Of a stretch of DNA of 32,056 bases, positions 23,356 to 32,056 are shown piece by piece. The DNA is from Clostridiales bacterium (GTDB taxonomy: Bacteria > Bacillota > Clostridia > Oscillospirales > Acutalibacteraceae). The stretch lies in contig JAAYUL010000009.1 of the NCBI GenBank assembly GCA_012517675.1, forward strand, positions 1 to 32,056, written 5' to 3'. The position numbers were made by a program, and so were the translations under genes. Each line of letters starts with the position of its first letter. The first letter of the stretch is position 1. Below the pieces are notes generated by a model. That model had not been told where the DNA came from. It ran no database searches and saw only the letters and a list, made by a program, of their open reading frames with translations.

Positions 23356-24083
23356 AGGTTTCCCTGCCTTTCCGTCTGTCGCGCGGCGTCGCTTTGTTCC
23401 CTGTTCGCCCGGTTCCACGCTTCGATGTCCAACTGCATGCGGAAATACAATTTCCCCGGTTTCTGGCTGTCGAACTGTTTGACCGGCACCCATTTTTCCC
23501 GGTCCTGACCGGCAACGCGGTACAGGGGGATTTCCGCTGTCCTGAAAAAGCAGTTCCGCTCATAGAACGCAATCGCGTGCGCGTTGTCCGAAAGGACACG
23601 CAGCGTTATTTTCTTCAGCTTCAGCCCGGAAAGCCCCCAGCGGACCATCGTGTTGAGCGCGCCGCTCATCAGCCCGGGAAAGCGCCCCGTTTCCCCGCGG
23701 AGCACGGCGTCCACCTCCAAGCTTTTCTCCCGTTCGTCCGGCGCGGAAAAACCGAGGTGTCCCACCCGCGTGCGGTCGGCGGAAAGAACCAGAAACAAAA
23801 TGCGGTCTTCCCGCGCCAGAATCTCTGTTTCAAGCCAGTTTACGGTGCTTTCCTCCGTCGCCGTAAAGCTGTTCGGCGAAAACGAAGGGCAGCCGTTGCG
23901 CCACGCCGCCATCTGTGCCGCACTGCCCGGAAGGGTGGCCGCGCAGTCCCACGTAACGGGGCGCAGGTACCCCATGAAAACCTTTTCGCTGTTGTAAACC
24001 GGCAGACAAATCAGCGGATCATACGGATTTTTTGCTTTGAATGTCTTTAAAACGGAAATGATATTTTTTCGCCAGCGCTTCAC
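23352..24083 (-). CDS. GNAT-family N-acyltransferase
   Basis: 243 residues. The GNAT core (about 70-190) shows the substrate strand VNWLETEI, LFLVLSADRTRVGHLGF, VDAVLRGETGRFPGLMSGAL as the acyl-CoA loop region, and KKITLRVLSDNAHAIAFYERNCFF, the conserved last block (positions about 175-198). This layout is like FlmH/PseH and other acyltransferases that N-acylate amino sugars. Together with the aminotransferase it overlaps (TTGA), an N-acylated amino-dideoxy sugar is the simplest product. The start is GTG at 24083, preceded by AAAGGAGGT at 8 bases. The C-terminal tail (about 205-243) has no recognised feature. The acyl donor and sugar are unknown. Confidence 0.83.
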   Translation of the reverse strand: MKRWRKNIISVLKTFKAKNPYDPLICLPVYNSEKVFMGYLRPVTWDCAATLPGSAAQMAAWRNGCPSFSPNSFTATEESTVNWLETEILAREDRILFLVLSADRTRVGHLGFSAPDEREKSLEVDAVLRGETGRFPGLMSGALNTMVRWGLSGLKLKKITLRVLSDNAHAIAFYERNCFFRTAEIPLYRVAGQDREKWVPVKQFDSQKPGKLYFRMQLDIEAWNRANREQSDAARQTERQGNL

Positions 24084-24107
24084 GGGCGAAACCTCCTTTT
24101 GGAAAAA

Positions 24108-25844
24108 TCAAGGGTAGAGCGGGAGCATCATGTTTTCCTCCAGCTCGCCGCGCGGCAGGCGCGGGTCCTGGTCTTCAATCGGGCGGCCGACCGAAAGCTT
24201 CGGGAACACATACGTGTTCCGCGGCAGCATGATTTCAGCCAGGACGGGTCCGTCCGAAGCAAACACTGCGGGCAGCGCGTCAAACTGCGCCCTGGTTTCC
24301 ACCCGCACGGCGGGGATGTCGTACGCGCGCGCAATCCGGCAGAAATCGGGCGCTTCATACCCGAGGACGGTGCCGTAATACCGCCCTTCAAAGTACATTT
24401 CCTGGAACTGCCGGATCATGCCCAGGCTGCGGTTGTTCAGCACAATGATTTTCACCGGAACCCGCTCCCTGCCGACCATGCCGAGCTCCTGCAGATTCAT
24501 CTGAAAGCCGCCGTCCCCCGTCAGGGCGAACACGCGCGCTTCGCGCTCCCGCGCGAAGCAGGCCCCCACCGCCGCCGGAAGAGCAAACCCCATGGCCCCC
24601 ATTCCGCCGCCGGTCAGCATGCGCTGGCGGCCGGTCAGCGTCATCGACTGCGCCGCCCACATCTGGTTCTGTCCCACATCCGTGCAGACGATATCGCTGC
24701 CCCGCATCATATTGGAAAGCTCGGAGCAGATAAAATTCGGGTCCGGCCAACCTTCTTCGGCAAAGGACGGGTACCGCAGCCGGTATTTCATCAGGCGGCC
24801 GCGCCAGGGCCGGAACAGGCCCGGCTCCATTTTCAGGATTTCAGGGCTGGCAAGCAGCGTGCGAAGGAAACCGCAAATGTCGGCCCGAACCCCGCATTCC
24901 CCCGGCTTCACTTTTCTTTCCAGCTCCGCCGGGTCGATCTCCACGCGGAGCAGCCGCGCCTGCCGCGCAAAGCTTTCGACCTTCGTACCGGTCTGCCGGG
25001 TATCCAGCCGGGACCCCACGGCCAGAATCAAATCGCTGTTGGCCAGCGCAAGGTTGGCGTAACGGTTCCCGTAGCAACCGGCCATGCCGAAATAGTTGAT
25101 GGAATCATTGTCGTAAGCGTCGCGCCCCATCAGCGAGCTGACAACCGGAAGCTGCAGGCGTCGGACAAAAACGCGCAGCAGATCCCGCGCGCCGGAAAGG
25201 CGGACGCCTCCCCCCGCCAGAAGAACCGGGCGGCTGGAATGCTTCAGCCAGTCCGCGGCAAGTCCGGCGTCAAACTCCGCCGCGGGCGATTCCGGCGGCG
25301 GAAAGCGCCCCAGCGTTTCCGGCTCAATTTCCGCGCGCTGCAAATCCATGGGCAGATCCAAAAGGACCGGCCCTTTTCTTCCCGATTCCGCGAGAAAAAC
25401 GCACTTTTCCAGTTCGTACCGGATGCGGGAGGAGTCGGTCAGACGGACCGCGTATTTGGTAATCGGCTTGACAATGCCGACAATGTCGGTTTCCTGAAAG
25501 CCGGCCTGCCGAACACGGGATTCACCCTTATATTCATAGGTATTCACCTGCCCGGTCAGGTACAGGCACGGGATGGAATCAAAATAAGCGCTCCCGATCC
25601 CGGTGATCAGGTTGGTCGCCCCCGGCCCGCTGGTTGCCGCCGCCACGCCGATTCCGCCGCGCACACGCGCGTACCCCTCCGCCGCAAACGCGGCGCCCTG
25701 CTCGTGGCAGGTCTGCACCCAGCGCAGACCGCCTGTTCGGCAAATGGAATCCAGAAGGTGCGTAATCGCGCCTCCCGGGTAGCCGAACACCGTATCGCAG
25801 CCGGCTTCCACCAGAAAACCGGCGACATAATCCGAAAGCTTCAT
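24108..25844 (-). CDS. thiamine-diphosphate enzyme, acetolactate synthase-like (YerE-type candidate)
   Basis: 578 residues with the three-domain layout of acetolactate synthase. Seen: GYPGGAITHLLDS; the catalytic Glu48 in CHEQGAAFAAEGYAR; SGPGATNLI; a central FAD-type domain (AGGGVRLSGA, LAVGSRLDTRQTG); and the ThDP/Mg motif GDGGFQMN...NN at about 443-471. Acetolactate synthases read RQWQ where this protein has RQFQ (Phe480), changing the residue linked to 2-ketobutyrate preference. The C-terminal PKLSVGRPIEDQDPRLPR block is unlike biosynthetic enzymes. No ilvN regulatory gene is near. Between rfbG and rfbH, the known parallel is YerE, which adds a pyruvate-derived acetyl unit to C4 of CDP-3,6-dideoxy-4-keto-glucose. 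Start ATG behind GGGGGGAAGG. Function is inferred. Confidence 0.85.
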   Translation of the reverse strand: MKLSDYVAGFLVEAGCDTVFGYPGGAITHLLDSICRTGGLRWVQTCHEQGAAFAAEGYARVRGGIGVAAATSGPGATNLITGIGSAYFDSIPCLYLTGQVNTYEYKGESRVRQAGFQETDIVGIVKPITKYAVRLTDSSRIRYELEKCVFLAESGRKGPVLLDLPMDLQRAEIEPETLGRFPPPESPAAEFDAGLAADWLKHSSRPVLLAGGGVRLSGARDLLRVFVRRLQLPVVSSLMGRDAYDNDSINYFGMAGCYGNRYANLALANSDLILAVGSRLDTRQTGTKVESFARQARLLRVEIDPAELERKVKPGECGVRADICGFLRTLLASPEILKMEPGLFRPWRGRLMKYRLRYPSFAEEGWPDPNFICSELSNMMRGSDIVCTDVGQNQMWAAQSMTLTGRQRMLTGGGMGAMGFALPAAVGACFAREREARVFALTGDGGFQMNLQELGMVGRERVPVKIIVLNNRSLGMIRQFQEMYFEGRYYGTVLGYEAPDFCRIARAYDIPAVRVETRAQFDALPAVFASDGPVLAEIMLPRNTYVFPKLSVGRPIEDQDPRLPRGELEENMMLPLYP

Positions 25845-25856
25845 CCTTCCCCCCGT

Positions 25857-26936
25857 TTACATGCGTTCACAATATCCGGCGATCTGGCTTTCGCAAAGGT
25901 TCAGAAAATCGCCGTCGTGCCGGTACCATTCGACGGTATATTCCAGCGCGGTGCGCAGGTCCATCCTCGGCCGCCAGCCAAGCAGCAGCTTCGCTTTGGT
26001 GCAGTCAAGGCGAAGCGCGGCGGCTTCGCGCGGGGGATCTTCCTCCTGCGAAAAGCGCACCCGCGCGGAACCGCCCCAAATTTCGGCAAGCAGCTCCGCA
26101 AGCTCCCCCACGGAAACGGAGTCCGCCGGCTCCGGCCCGAAGTTCCACGCGCCGTCCAGCGGAACACCCTCCAGCAGCTGCGACGCGAGGAGCAGATACC
26201 CCGACAGAGGTTCCAGCACAAACTGCCACGGGCGCACGGATTCCGGGCTGCGCAGTTCCACGGGGCGGTTCGCTTCCAGTGCGCGGATGCAGTCGGGAAT
26301 CAGGCGGAATTCCGACCAGTCGCCGCCGCCGAATACATTTCCCGCGCGGACGGAAGCCACTGTTTTCCCTTTTTCCTCCGGAAAAAAGGAATGCCGGTAC
26401 GATGCCGCAGCCAGCTCCGCGCAGCCCTTGCTGGCGCTGTACGGGTCCAATCCGCCCATGGGGTCGTCTTCCCGGCAGCCCCAGAACGGCTCCCGGTTTT
26501 CGTAGCATTTGTCTGAGGTGACGATGATGACGGCCTTAACGGAGCCGCAGGAACGCGCCGCCTCCAGCACGTTGACGGTTCCCATCACATTGGTTTCAAA
26601 GGTTTCGGCCGGTTCCCGGTAAGAACGGAGCACGAGCGGCTGCGCCGCCAGATGGAACACCAATTCCGGCCGGTACGCCTCAAACGCCATGTTCAGCCGC
26701 GCCCGGTCGCGGACATCCCCGCGCAGATCGATCATTTTGCCGGAAAGCCCGCACATCACGAAATTGTCCCGGTCGTTCACGGGGTCGAGCGCGTAGCCCG
26801 TCAGGCGGGCGCCCAGCATGCCGAGCCAGACGCAGAGCCACGAACCCTTGAACCCGGTGTGGCCGGTCACAAGCACGTTTTTCCGGTAAAACGCGCCGCC
26901 GAAACAGCCGGCCGGCGCTAATTCCACAGTTTCCAT
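25857..26936 (-). CDS. rfbG: CDP-glucose 4,6-dehydratase
   Basis: 359 residues, extended short-chain dehydrogenase. Converts CDP-glucose to CDP-4-keto-6-deoxyglucose with bound NAD. Seen: the NAD loop VTGHTGFKGSWL (Gly25, Gly28, Gly31), FHLAAQPLVLRSYREP, the catalytic TSDKCYEN block (140-147) characteristic of CDP-glucose dehydratases, and YSASK (Tyr166, Lys170). The N-terminal 17 residues before the fold are slightly long, but the ATG at 26936 has GGGGGAAG at 5-6 bases. The coding start overlaps the end of rfbF by 19 bases, and the ThDP enzyme gene starts 12 bases after its stop. The product feeds RfbH and possibly the aminotransferase. Confidence 0.95.
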   Translation of the reverse strand: METVELAPAGCFGGAFYRKNVLVTGHTGFKGSWLCVWLGMLGARLTGYALDPVNDRDNFVMCGLSGKMIDLRGDVRDRARLNMAFEAYRPELVFHLAAQPLVLRSYREPAETFETNVMGTVNVLEAARSCGSVKAVIIVTSDKCYENREPFWGCREDDPMGGLDPYSASKGCAELAAASYRHSFFPEEKGKTVASVRAGNVFGGGDWSEFRLIPDCIRALEANRPVELRSPESVRPWQFVLEPLSGYLLLASQLLEGVPLDGAWNFGPEPADSVSVGELAELLAEIWGGSARVRFSQEEDPPREAAALRLDCTKAKLLLGWRPRMDLRTALEYTVEWYRHDGDFLNLCESQIAGYCERM

Positions 26937-27691
26937 GGCGCTTCCCCCGATTCCCAGATTCTATTGACCCGCTCCACATCCTTGTACGTGTCGATCGCCG
27001 TCCAGAACCCGGTGTGGCGATAAACGGCGAGCTGGGAATTCTCCGCAAGGCGGTGCAGCGGCTCCTGCTCGAACGCACAGTCCTCTTTCGGAAAACAGTC
27101 GAACACTTTCCGGCTAAGAACCATGTAACCCCCGTTGATCATATCATCCAGAACCGGTTTTTCCTTAAAGGAAGTCACCACGCCGCCGTGCGACTGGATG
27201 ACCCCGAACGGCGAGATGGGGCTCACCCCCGTCAGGGTCGCCGTTTTGAGCGAATTCTTATGAAAGGTGTAAAGCCTGCGCAGATTGATATCGCTCAGGC
27301 CGTCGCCGTAGGTCAGCATGAAATCCTCCTCATCCCCGAGGTAGGGCTTTGCCCGCAGGATGCGCCCGCCGGTCTGCGTTTCCTGCCCGGTGTCCAGAAT
27401 CGTGACATTCCACCGGTCATCGTCAAAGGAATGGTATTCCACCTTTTGCTCCGCGCCGGTATGGACGGTAAAGTCATGATTGCGCCAGCACATCTCCATA
27501 AAATAACGCTTGATCATGTCGCCCTTATAGCCGACGCACAAAATGAAATCGTTGATGCCGTAAAACGAATACAGCTTCATAATGTGCCAGATAATGGGGT
27601 TTTCCCCCACGCCGACCAGAGGTTTTGGGCGGAATTCCGTTTCCTCCCGCATTCGCGTGCCCTTTCCCCCGCATAGTATGACAGCTTTCAT
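26918..27691 (-). CDS. rfbF: glucose-1-phosphate cytidylyltransferase
   Basis: 257 residues, the full length of RfbF. Makes CDP-glucose from glucose 1-phosphate and CTP. Seen: the nucleotide-binding loop LCGGKGTRMREETEFRPKPL, NPIIWHIMKLYSFYG, LTYGDGLSDIN with metal-binding aspartates near 130-134, TGVSPISPFGVI, INGGYMVLSRKVFD and a C-terminal HTGFWTAIDTYKDVERVN block. These match CDP- rather than dTDP-glucose enzymes. The ATG at 27691 is preceded by GGAAGG. It is the first gene of the seven-gene sugar unit and lies 197 bases from the upstream glycosyltransferase gene, with a terminator between them. I see only weak -10-like sequence (CATATAGT) before it. Confidence 0.95.
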   Translation of the reverse strand: MKAVILCGGKGTRMREETEFRPKPLVGVGENPIIWHIMKLYSFYGINDFILCVGYKGDMIKRYFMEMCWRNHDFTVHTGAEQKVEYHSFDDDRWNVTILDTGQETQTGGRILRAKPYLGDEEDFMLTYGDGLSDINLRRLYTFHKNSLKTATLTGVSPISPFGVIQSHGGVVTSFKEKPVLDDMINGGYMVLSRKVFDCFPKEDCAFEQEPLHRLAENSQLAVYRHTGFWTAIDTYKDVERVNRIWESGEAPWKLWN

Positions 27692-27799
27692 ACCCGACCT
27701 TCCTTCCGGCGGACGGATGACCGCCGCGGTTTTCTTCTCTTATCACTATATGCGGAGAAAAACCGATTTAAAACCGGAAGGCGGCGGCGCCCGGAAAAG

Positions 27800-27848
27800 C
27801 AGAAAAAATCCGAACCGGTTTCCAAACGGAAAAGGTTCGGATTTTCTG
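27800..27848 (-). terminator. terminator after the GT2-TPR gene pair
   Basis: AGAAAATCCGAACC-type arms at 27801-27816 and 27834-27847 pair (two extra A in the left arm), with an inner TTTCC/GGAAA stem. On the minus strand it ends in GGATTTTTTCTG. It separates the collagen/glycosyltransferase unit from rfbF. Confidence 0.8.
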
Positions 27849-27888
27849 TATGCGATGTACCCGGACGGGAACCCCCGCCGAAAGGGCT

Positions 27889-28971
27889 TTACGCGAGCTT
27901 TTCTTCAATCAGCCGCAGATTGTTTTTCAGCCGCTCGTCATCCGGAGAAAACGCCAGGGCCGCCCGCGCGTGTTCGGCGGAGCGCCGGAACATGCCGAGC
28001 CGATAACAGGCGATGGCGCAGAGATCGTCCGGCGTATAATCCCACGCATAGCCCATATTGGTGTAAACCTCGGAGCGCCGGACGATTTTCAGCGCCTCCT
28101 CCGTCATGCAGAATACGGTCGGCCAGTCCCCCAGTTCATAAGCCATCTGCGCGAATTCCACATACGGCTCCCGCATGGGCGATTCCGCAATTGCGCGCAG
28201 GTACCACGCGCGGGCTTCGCCGACACGGTTGAGGCGGTAATACGATTTTGCGATCCACCGCATGGACGCGCAGCGCTCTTCCGCCCAGACGGCGGACGGC
28301 AGGGAAAGGTGGCGTTTCAGCATTTTCACGCACTTTTCCCACATGCCGTAGTACATGTACTCGCGGCCCAGGTAATAGGCCATGCGGTCGTCCCGCGGGT
28401 TTTCGGTAACCGCCTGTTCCAGAAGCGAAAGGTAGTTTCCGCGCGATTTGGAAGGGTCCGGATAGTGGTCCAGAACCACATCGTCCATAAAAATGATTTT
28501 TTCCGGGCCTTCCCCGCAGTATTTCAGGCATTCGTGAACAGGGTATTCCCAGCGGTAGCTGTTCCGCTCGTGAATTTTAAAGTACCGGAACCGGACGCCG
28601 GGGGAACCGTCCTCCTTGTGGCTCCAGTTGTACCAGTACTTTGCCATTTTTGTTCCGGGCTTCCACCAGCGCTCCAGCGCCTTGCGCCAGCCCGGGCACA
28701 GCACCTCGTCCAAATCCGTACACACACAGATTTCCGCGTCCTGCGGAACATGGCCGAGCGACAGGTTGCGGGCGGTGTCGAACCGCCAGGGGGAAACCGT
28801 TTCCTCAAAAACCTTCGCCCCCCTTTCCCGAAGGCGCTCCACCGTGTGATCCGCAGAGCCGGTGTCGGTCACCACGACCTCATCCGCTTCCCGCATGGAA
28901 TCCATCCAACGGTCGACAAACTGCTCTTCGTTTTTACAGATTGCGTACACAACGATTTTATGATGTTTCAT
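27889..28971 (-). CDS. GT2 glycosyltransferase with TPR-like C-terminal region, copy 2
   Basis: 360 residues. The GT-A domain (about 1-190) shows KIVVYAICKNEEQFVDRW, TDTGSADHTVERL and the DxD motif in CTDLDEVL (Asp86, Asp88). The second half (about 195-355) is helical, with TPR-like pairs such as GREYMYYGMWEKCVKMLKRHL and CYRLGMFRRSAEHARAAL. Proteins with this layout often glycosylate peptides or proteins; SunS of sublancin is a characterised relative in type. The ATG has GGAGGGC upstream. The gene lies 13 bases after its paralogue, with the same motif positions, so the pair arose by duplication. Acceptor is unknown; the collagen-like proteins upstream are the obvious candidates. Confidence 0.87.
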   Translation of the reverse strand: MKHHKIVVYAICKNEEQFVDRWMDSMREADEVVVTDTGSADHTVERLRERGAKVFEETVSPWRFDTARNLSLGHVPQDAEICVCTDLDEVLCPGWRKALERWWKPGTKMAKYWYNWSHKEDGSPGVRFRYFKIHERNSYRWEYPVHECLKYCGEGPEKIIFMDDVVLDHYPDPSKSRGNYLSLLEQAVTENPRDDRMAYYLGREYMYYGMWEKCVKMLKRHLSLPSAVWAEERCASMRWIAKSYYRLNRVGEARAWYLRAIAESPMREPYVEFAQMAYELGDWPTVFCMTEEALKIVRRSEVYTNMGYAWDYTPDDLCAIACYRLGMFRRSAEHARAALAFSPDDERLKNNLRLIEEKLA

Positions 28972-28984
28972 GTTCTGCCCTCCG

Positions 28985-30082
28985 TTACGACCCGGACTCC
29001 GGGAGCTTCAGGCGAATCAGTTCCAGGTTTTGCTTCAGCCTGGCGTCGCCCGGGTTCATGTTCAGCGCCTGCTCCGCGTACGCAAAGGACTGCCGGTACA
29101 GCTCCAGCCTGTAGCAGGCAATCGCCCCATAATCATGCAGAGCCGGCCCCCACGCGCCGGGCTCCAGAAGGTAGCTTCCGGATTTTTCCGTGATTTTCAG
29201 CCCTTCTGTTACCATCAGGTAAACCAGCGGCCAGTCGTTTTGCAGGTATCCCAGCCTTGCGAGCGCCAGATAAGGCTCCCTGACCTCCGGGCATTCCGCG
29301 GCCGCGCGGAACAGCCAGACCCGCGAAGACAAAAGCTCCCCTTTGTTCTCAAAGCAGTTCGCGATAAACCGCATGGCGGCGCTGCGTTCCTCGTTCCAAA
29401 GGGCGGACGGCATTTTCAAATATCGGGTCAGCGTGCGGATACAGTCGTCCCAGCGGGCGTAATACATGTATTCGCGGCCAAGCCAGAAAGCGACGCGGTC
29501 GTCATCCGGGTTTTCCTGCGCGGAAAGCTCAAGAAGCGGAAGGTACTGGCTGCGCGGTTTGGTCACATCGGGATAATGCTGCAGCACCAGGCCCTTCACC
29601 CACACCGTTCGGTCCGGATCTTCCCCGCTGTATTGCAGCACTTCATGCACCGGGTGTACCCAGCGAAAACCGTGCCGGCGGTGTATTTTTTCCATTGGAA
29701 ACTGTTTGTCGTATGTTCCGTCGCTTTTGCGGCTCCATGTGAACAGATACCGCGCGCGCGTGTAGCAGGGCTGCCATGCGTCCTCCAGCTTTTGGCGCCA
29801 GCCCGGCTCGAAAACTTCGTCCAAGTCGTTGGAAACGCAGAGATCGACGTCGTCGGGAATATGGTCCATCGCCGCGTTCCGGGCCGCGTCAAAGCGCCAG
29901 GGCACGATTTTCTCTTCGTAAACCAGAGCGCCGCGGGCGCGCAGCTTTTCCACGGTCGCGTCGGTGGAGCCGGTGTCGGCCACTACGACCAAATCCGCCT
30001 CGCTCACCGCATCCATCCAGCGGTCCACAAACTTCTCTTCATTCTTTGTAATGGCATAAACACAGATTTTATATCGGCTCAA
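28985..30082 (-). CDS. GT2 glycosyltransferase with TPR-like C-terminal region, copy 1
   Basis: 365 residues from the chosen TTG. Motifs: YKICVYAITKNEEKFVDRW, ADTGSTDATVEKL, DxD in SNDLDEVF (Asp86, Asp88), PWRFDAARN, then TPR-like helices ending NPGDARLKQNLELIRLKL. It is clearly a paralogue of the next gene. With the TTG start at 30082 the two align from residue 1 without gaps through the DxD motif. GGCGGGTGA also lies at normal distance from this TTG, while the in-frame GTG at 30091 abuts the GGCGG. It follows the collagen-like gene by 71 bases, across a palindrome. Likely role: attaching sugars to the Thr-rich collagen stretch (inferred). Confidence 0.86.
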   Translation of the reverse strand: MSRYKICVYAITKNEEKFVDRWMDAVSEADLVVVADTGSTDATVEKLRARGALVYEEKIVPWRFDAARNAAMDHIPDDVDLCVSNDLDEVFEPGWRQKLEDAWQPCYTRARYLFTWSRKSDGTYDKQFPMEKIHRRHGFRWVHPVHEVLQYSGEDPDRTVWVKGLVLQHYPDVTKPRSQYLPLLELSAQENPDDDRVAFWLGREYMYYARWDDCIRTLTRYLKMPSALWNEERSAAMRFIANCFENKGELLSSRVWLFRAAAECPEVREPYLALARLGYLQNDWPLVYLMVTEGLKITEKSGSYLLEPGAWGPALHDYGAIACYRLELYRQSFAYAEQALNMNPGDARLKQNLELIRLKLPESGS

Positions 30083-30116
30083 TGGTTTCACCCGCCTGTT
30101 TCATCATAATGTACGA

Positions 30117-30144
30117 AGAGGCCGAAGAAATTTCCTCGGCCTCT
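30117..30144. terminator. near-perfect palindrome after the collagen-like gene
   Basis: AGAGGCCGA (30117-30125) pairs with TCGGCCTCT (30136-30144), and GAAATTTC inside is itself self-complementary, giving a 28-base palindrome with one mismatch. The minus-strand tail is poor in T, so it may be an attenuating or processing hairpin that lowers glycosyltransferase expression relative to the collagen protein. Confidence 0.55.
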
Positions 30145-30153
30145 GGGAAAAGA

Positions 30154-31254
<1,101 letters not shown>

Positions 31255-31290
31255 AGAAAAACTCCTAAATCACGATTGAAGCAAACTATG

Positions 31291-32056
<766 letters not shown>

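Noticed and set aside
22246..23493. Longer N-terminal form of the aminotransferase starting at 23493
   Set aside because: The extra 46 residues lie inside the GNAT gene, show no family similarity, and a TTG with a ribosome binding site at 23355 fits the fold start.
24108..25844. Assignment as the branched-chain amino acid enzyme IlvB
   Set aside because: No ilvN, ilvC or leu genes are near, RQWQ is changed to RQFQ, the C-terminus differs, and the gene lies within a CDP-sugar operon.
24099..26516. Long plus-strand open frame (about 800 codons) opposite the sugar genes
   Set aside because: It is antisense to the ThDP enzyme and rfbG, is rich in Arg/His/Pro/Ala as expected from the GC-rich complement, shows no domain, and the opposite strand carries complete conserved motifs.

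Overview
The window reads as chromosomal DNA of an anaerobic, probably spore-forming Clostridia member, most like the Oscillospiraceae/Ruminococcaceae. The grounds are moderate-to-high GC, strong AGGAGG-type ribosome binding sites, frequent GTG/TTG starts, a 2-hydroxyacyl-CoA dehydratase activase pair, a PASTA kinase-like protein and BclA-like collagen proteins. This placement is inferred from gene content only. I see no rRNA, tRNA, CRISPR array, insertion sequence or phage gene.

Left part (1-9650), short household units: a MscS channel (minus) diverging from an MltG-like lipoprotein (plus); a flavin reductase and a metallo-beta-lactamase-fold protein (minus) behind a strong promoter with a palindrome at the start site; an HdeD-type membrane protein (plus); a PASTA protein whose kinase domain has lost its catalytic residues (minus, long leader); a 69-residue DUF2892 protein (plus); then pyrB, an NAD(P)H-dependent flavoprotein and yebC (minus). 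PyrB carries a C-terminal zinc module like that of PyrI. Convergent units are separated by hairpins that look like bidirectional terminators.

Middle (9800-19600): an activase of the 2-hydroxyacyl-CoA dehydratase family with its HgdB-like partner and mscL (plus, tightly coupled); a cyclophilin and an ABC exporter (minus); exodeoxyribonuclease III and a beta-CASP metallo-hydrolase (plus).

Right part (19650-32056), all on the minus strand, is the most interesting region. Reading in the direction of transcription from the right edge: a truncated collagen-like gene, a second collagen-like gene, two paralogous GT2-TPR glycosyltransferases and a terminator. A tight seven-gene unit follows: CDP-glucose synthase (RfbF), CDP-glucose 4,6-dehydratase (RfbG), a thiamine-diphosphate enzyme resembling acetolactate synthase (YerE-like), a GNAT acyltransferase, a PLP sugar aminotransferase, RfbH (the PLP/iron-sulfur 3-dehydrase of 3,6-dideoxyhexose synthesis) and a GT2 transferase with a methyltransferase-like tail. 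Together they suggest synthesis of a CDP-linked 3,6-dideoxyhexose with a pyruvate-derived two-carbon branch (yersiniose-like), possibly aminated and N-acylated. The sugar may decorate the threonine-rich collagen proteins next door. The link to the collagen proteins and the exact sugar are inferences.
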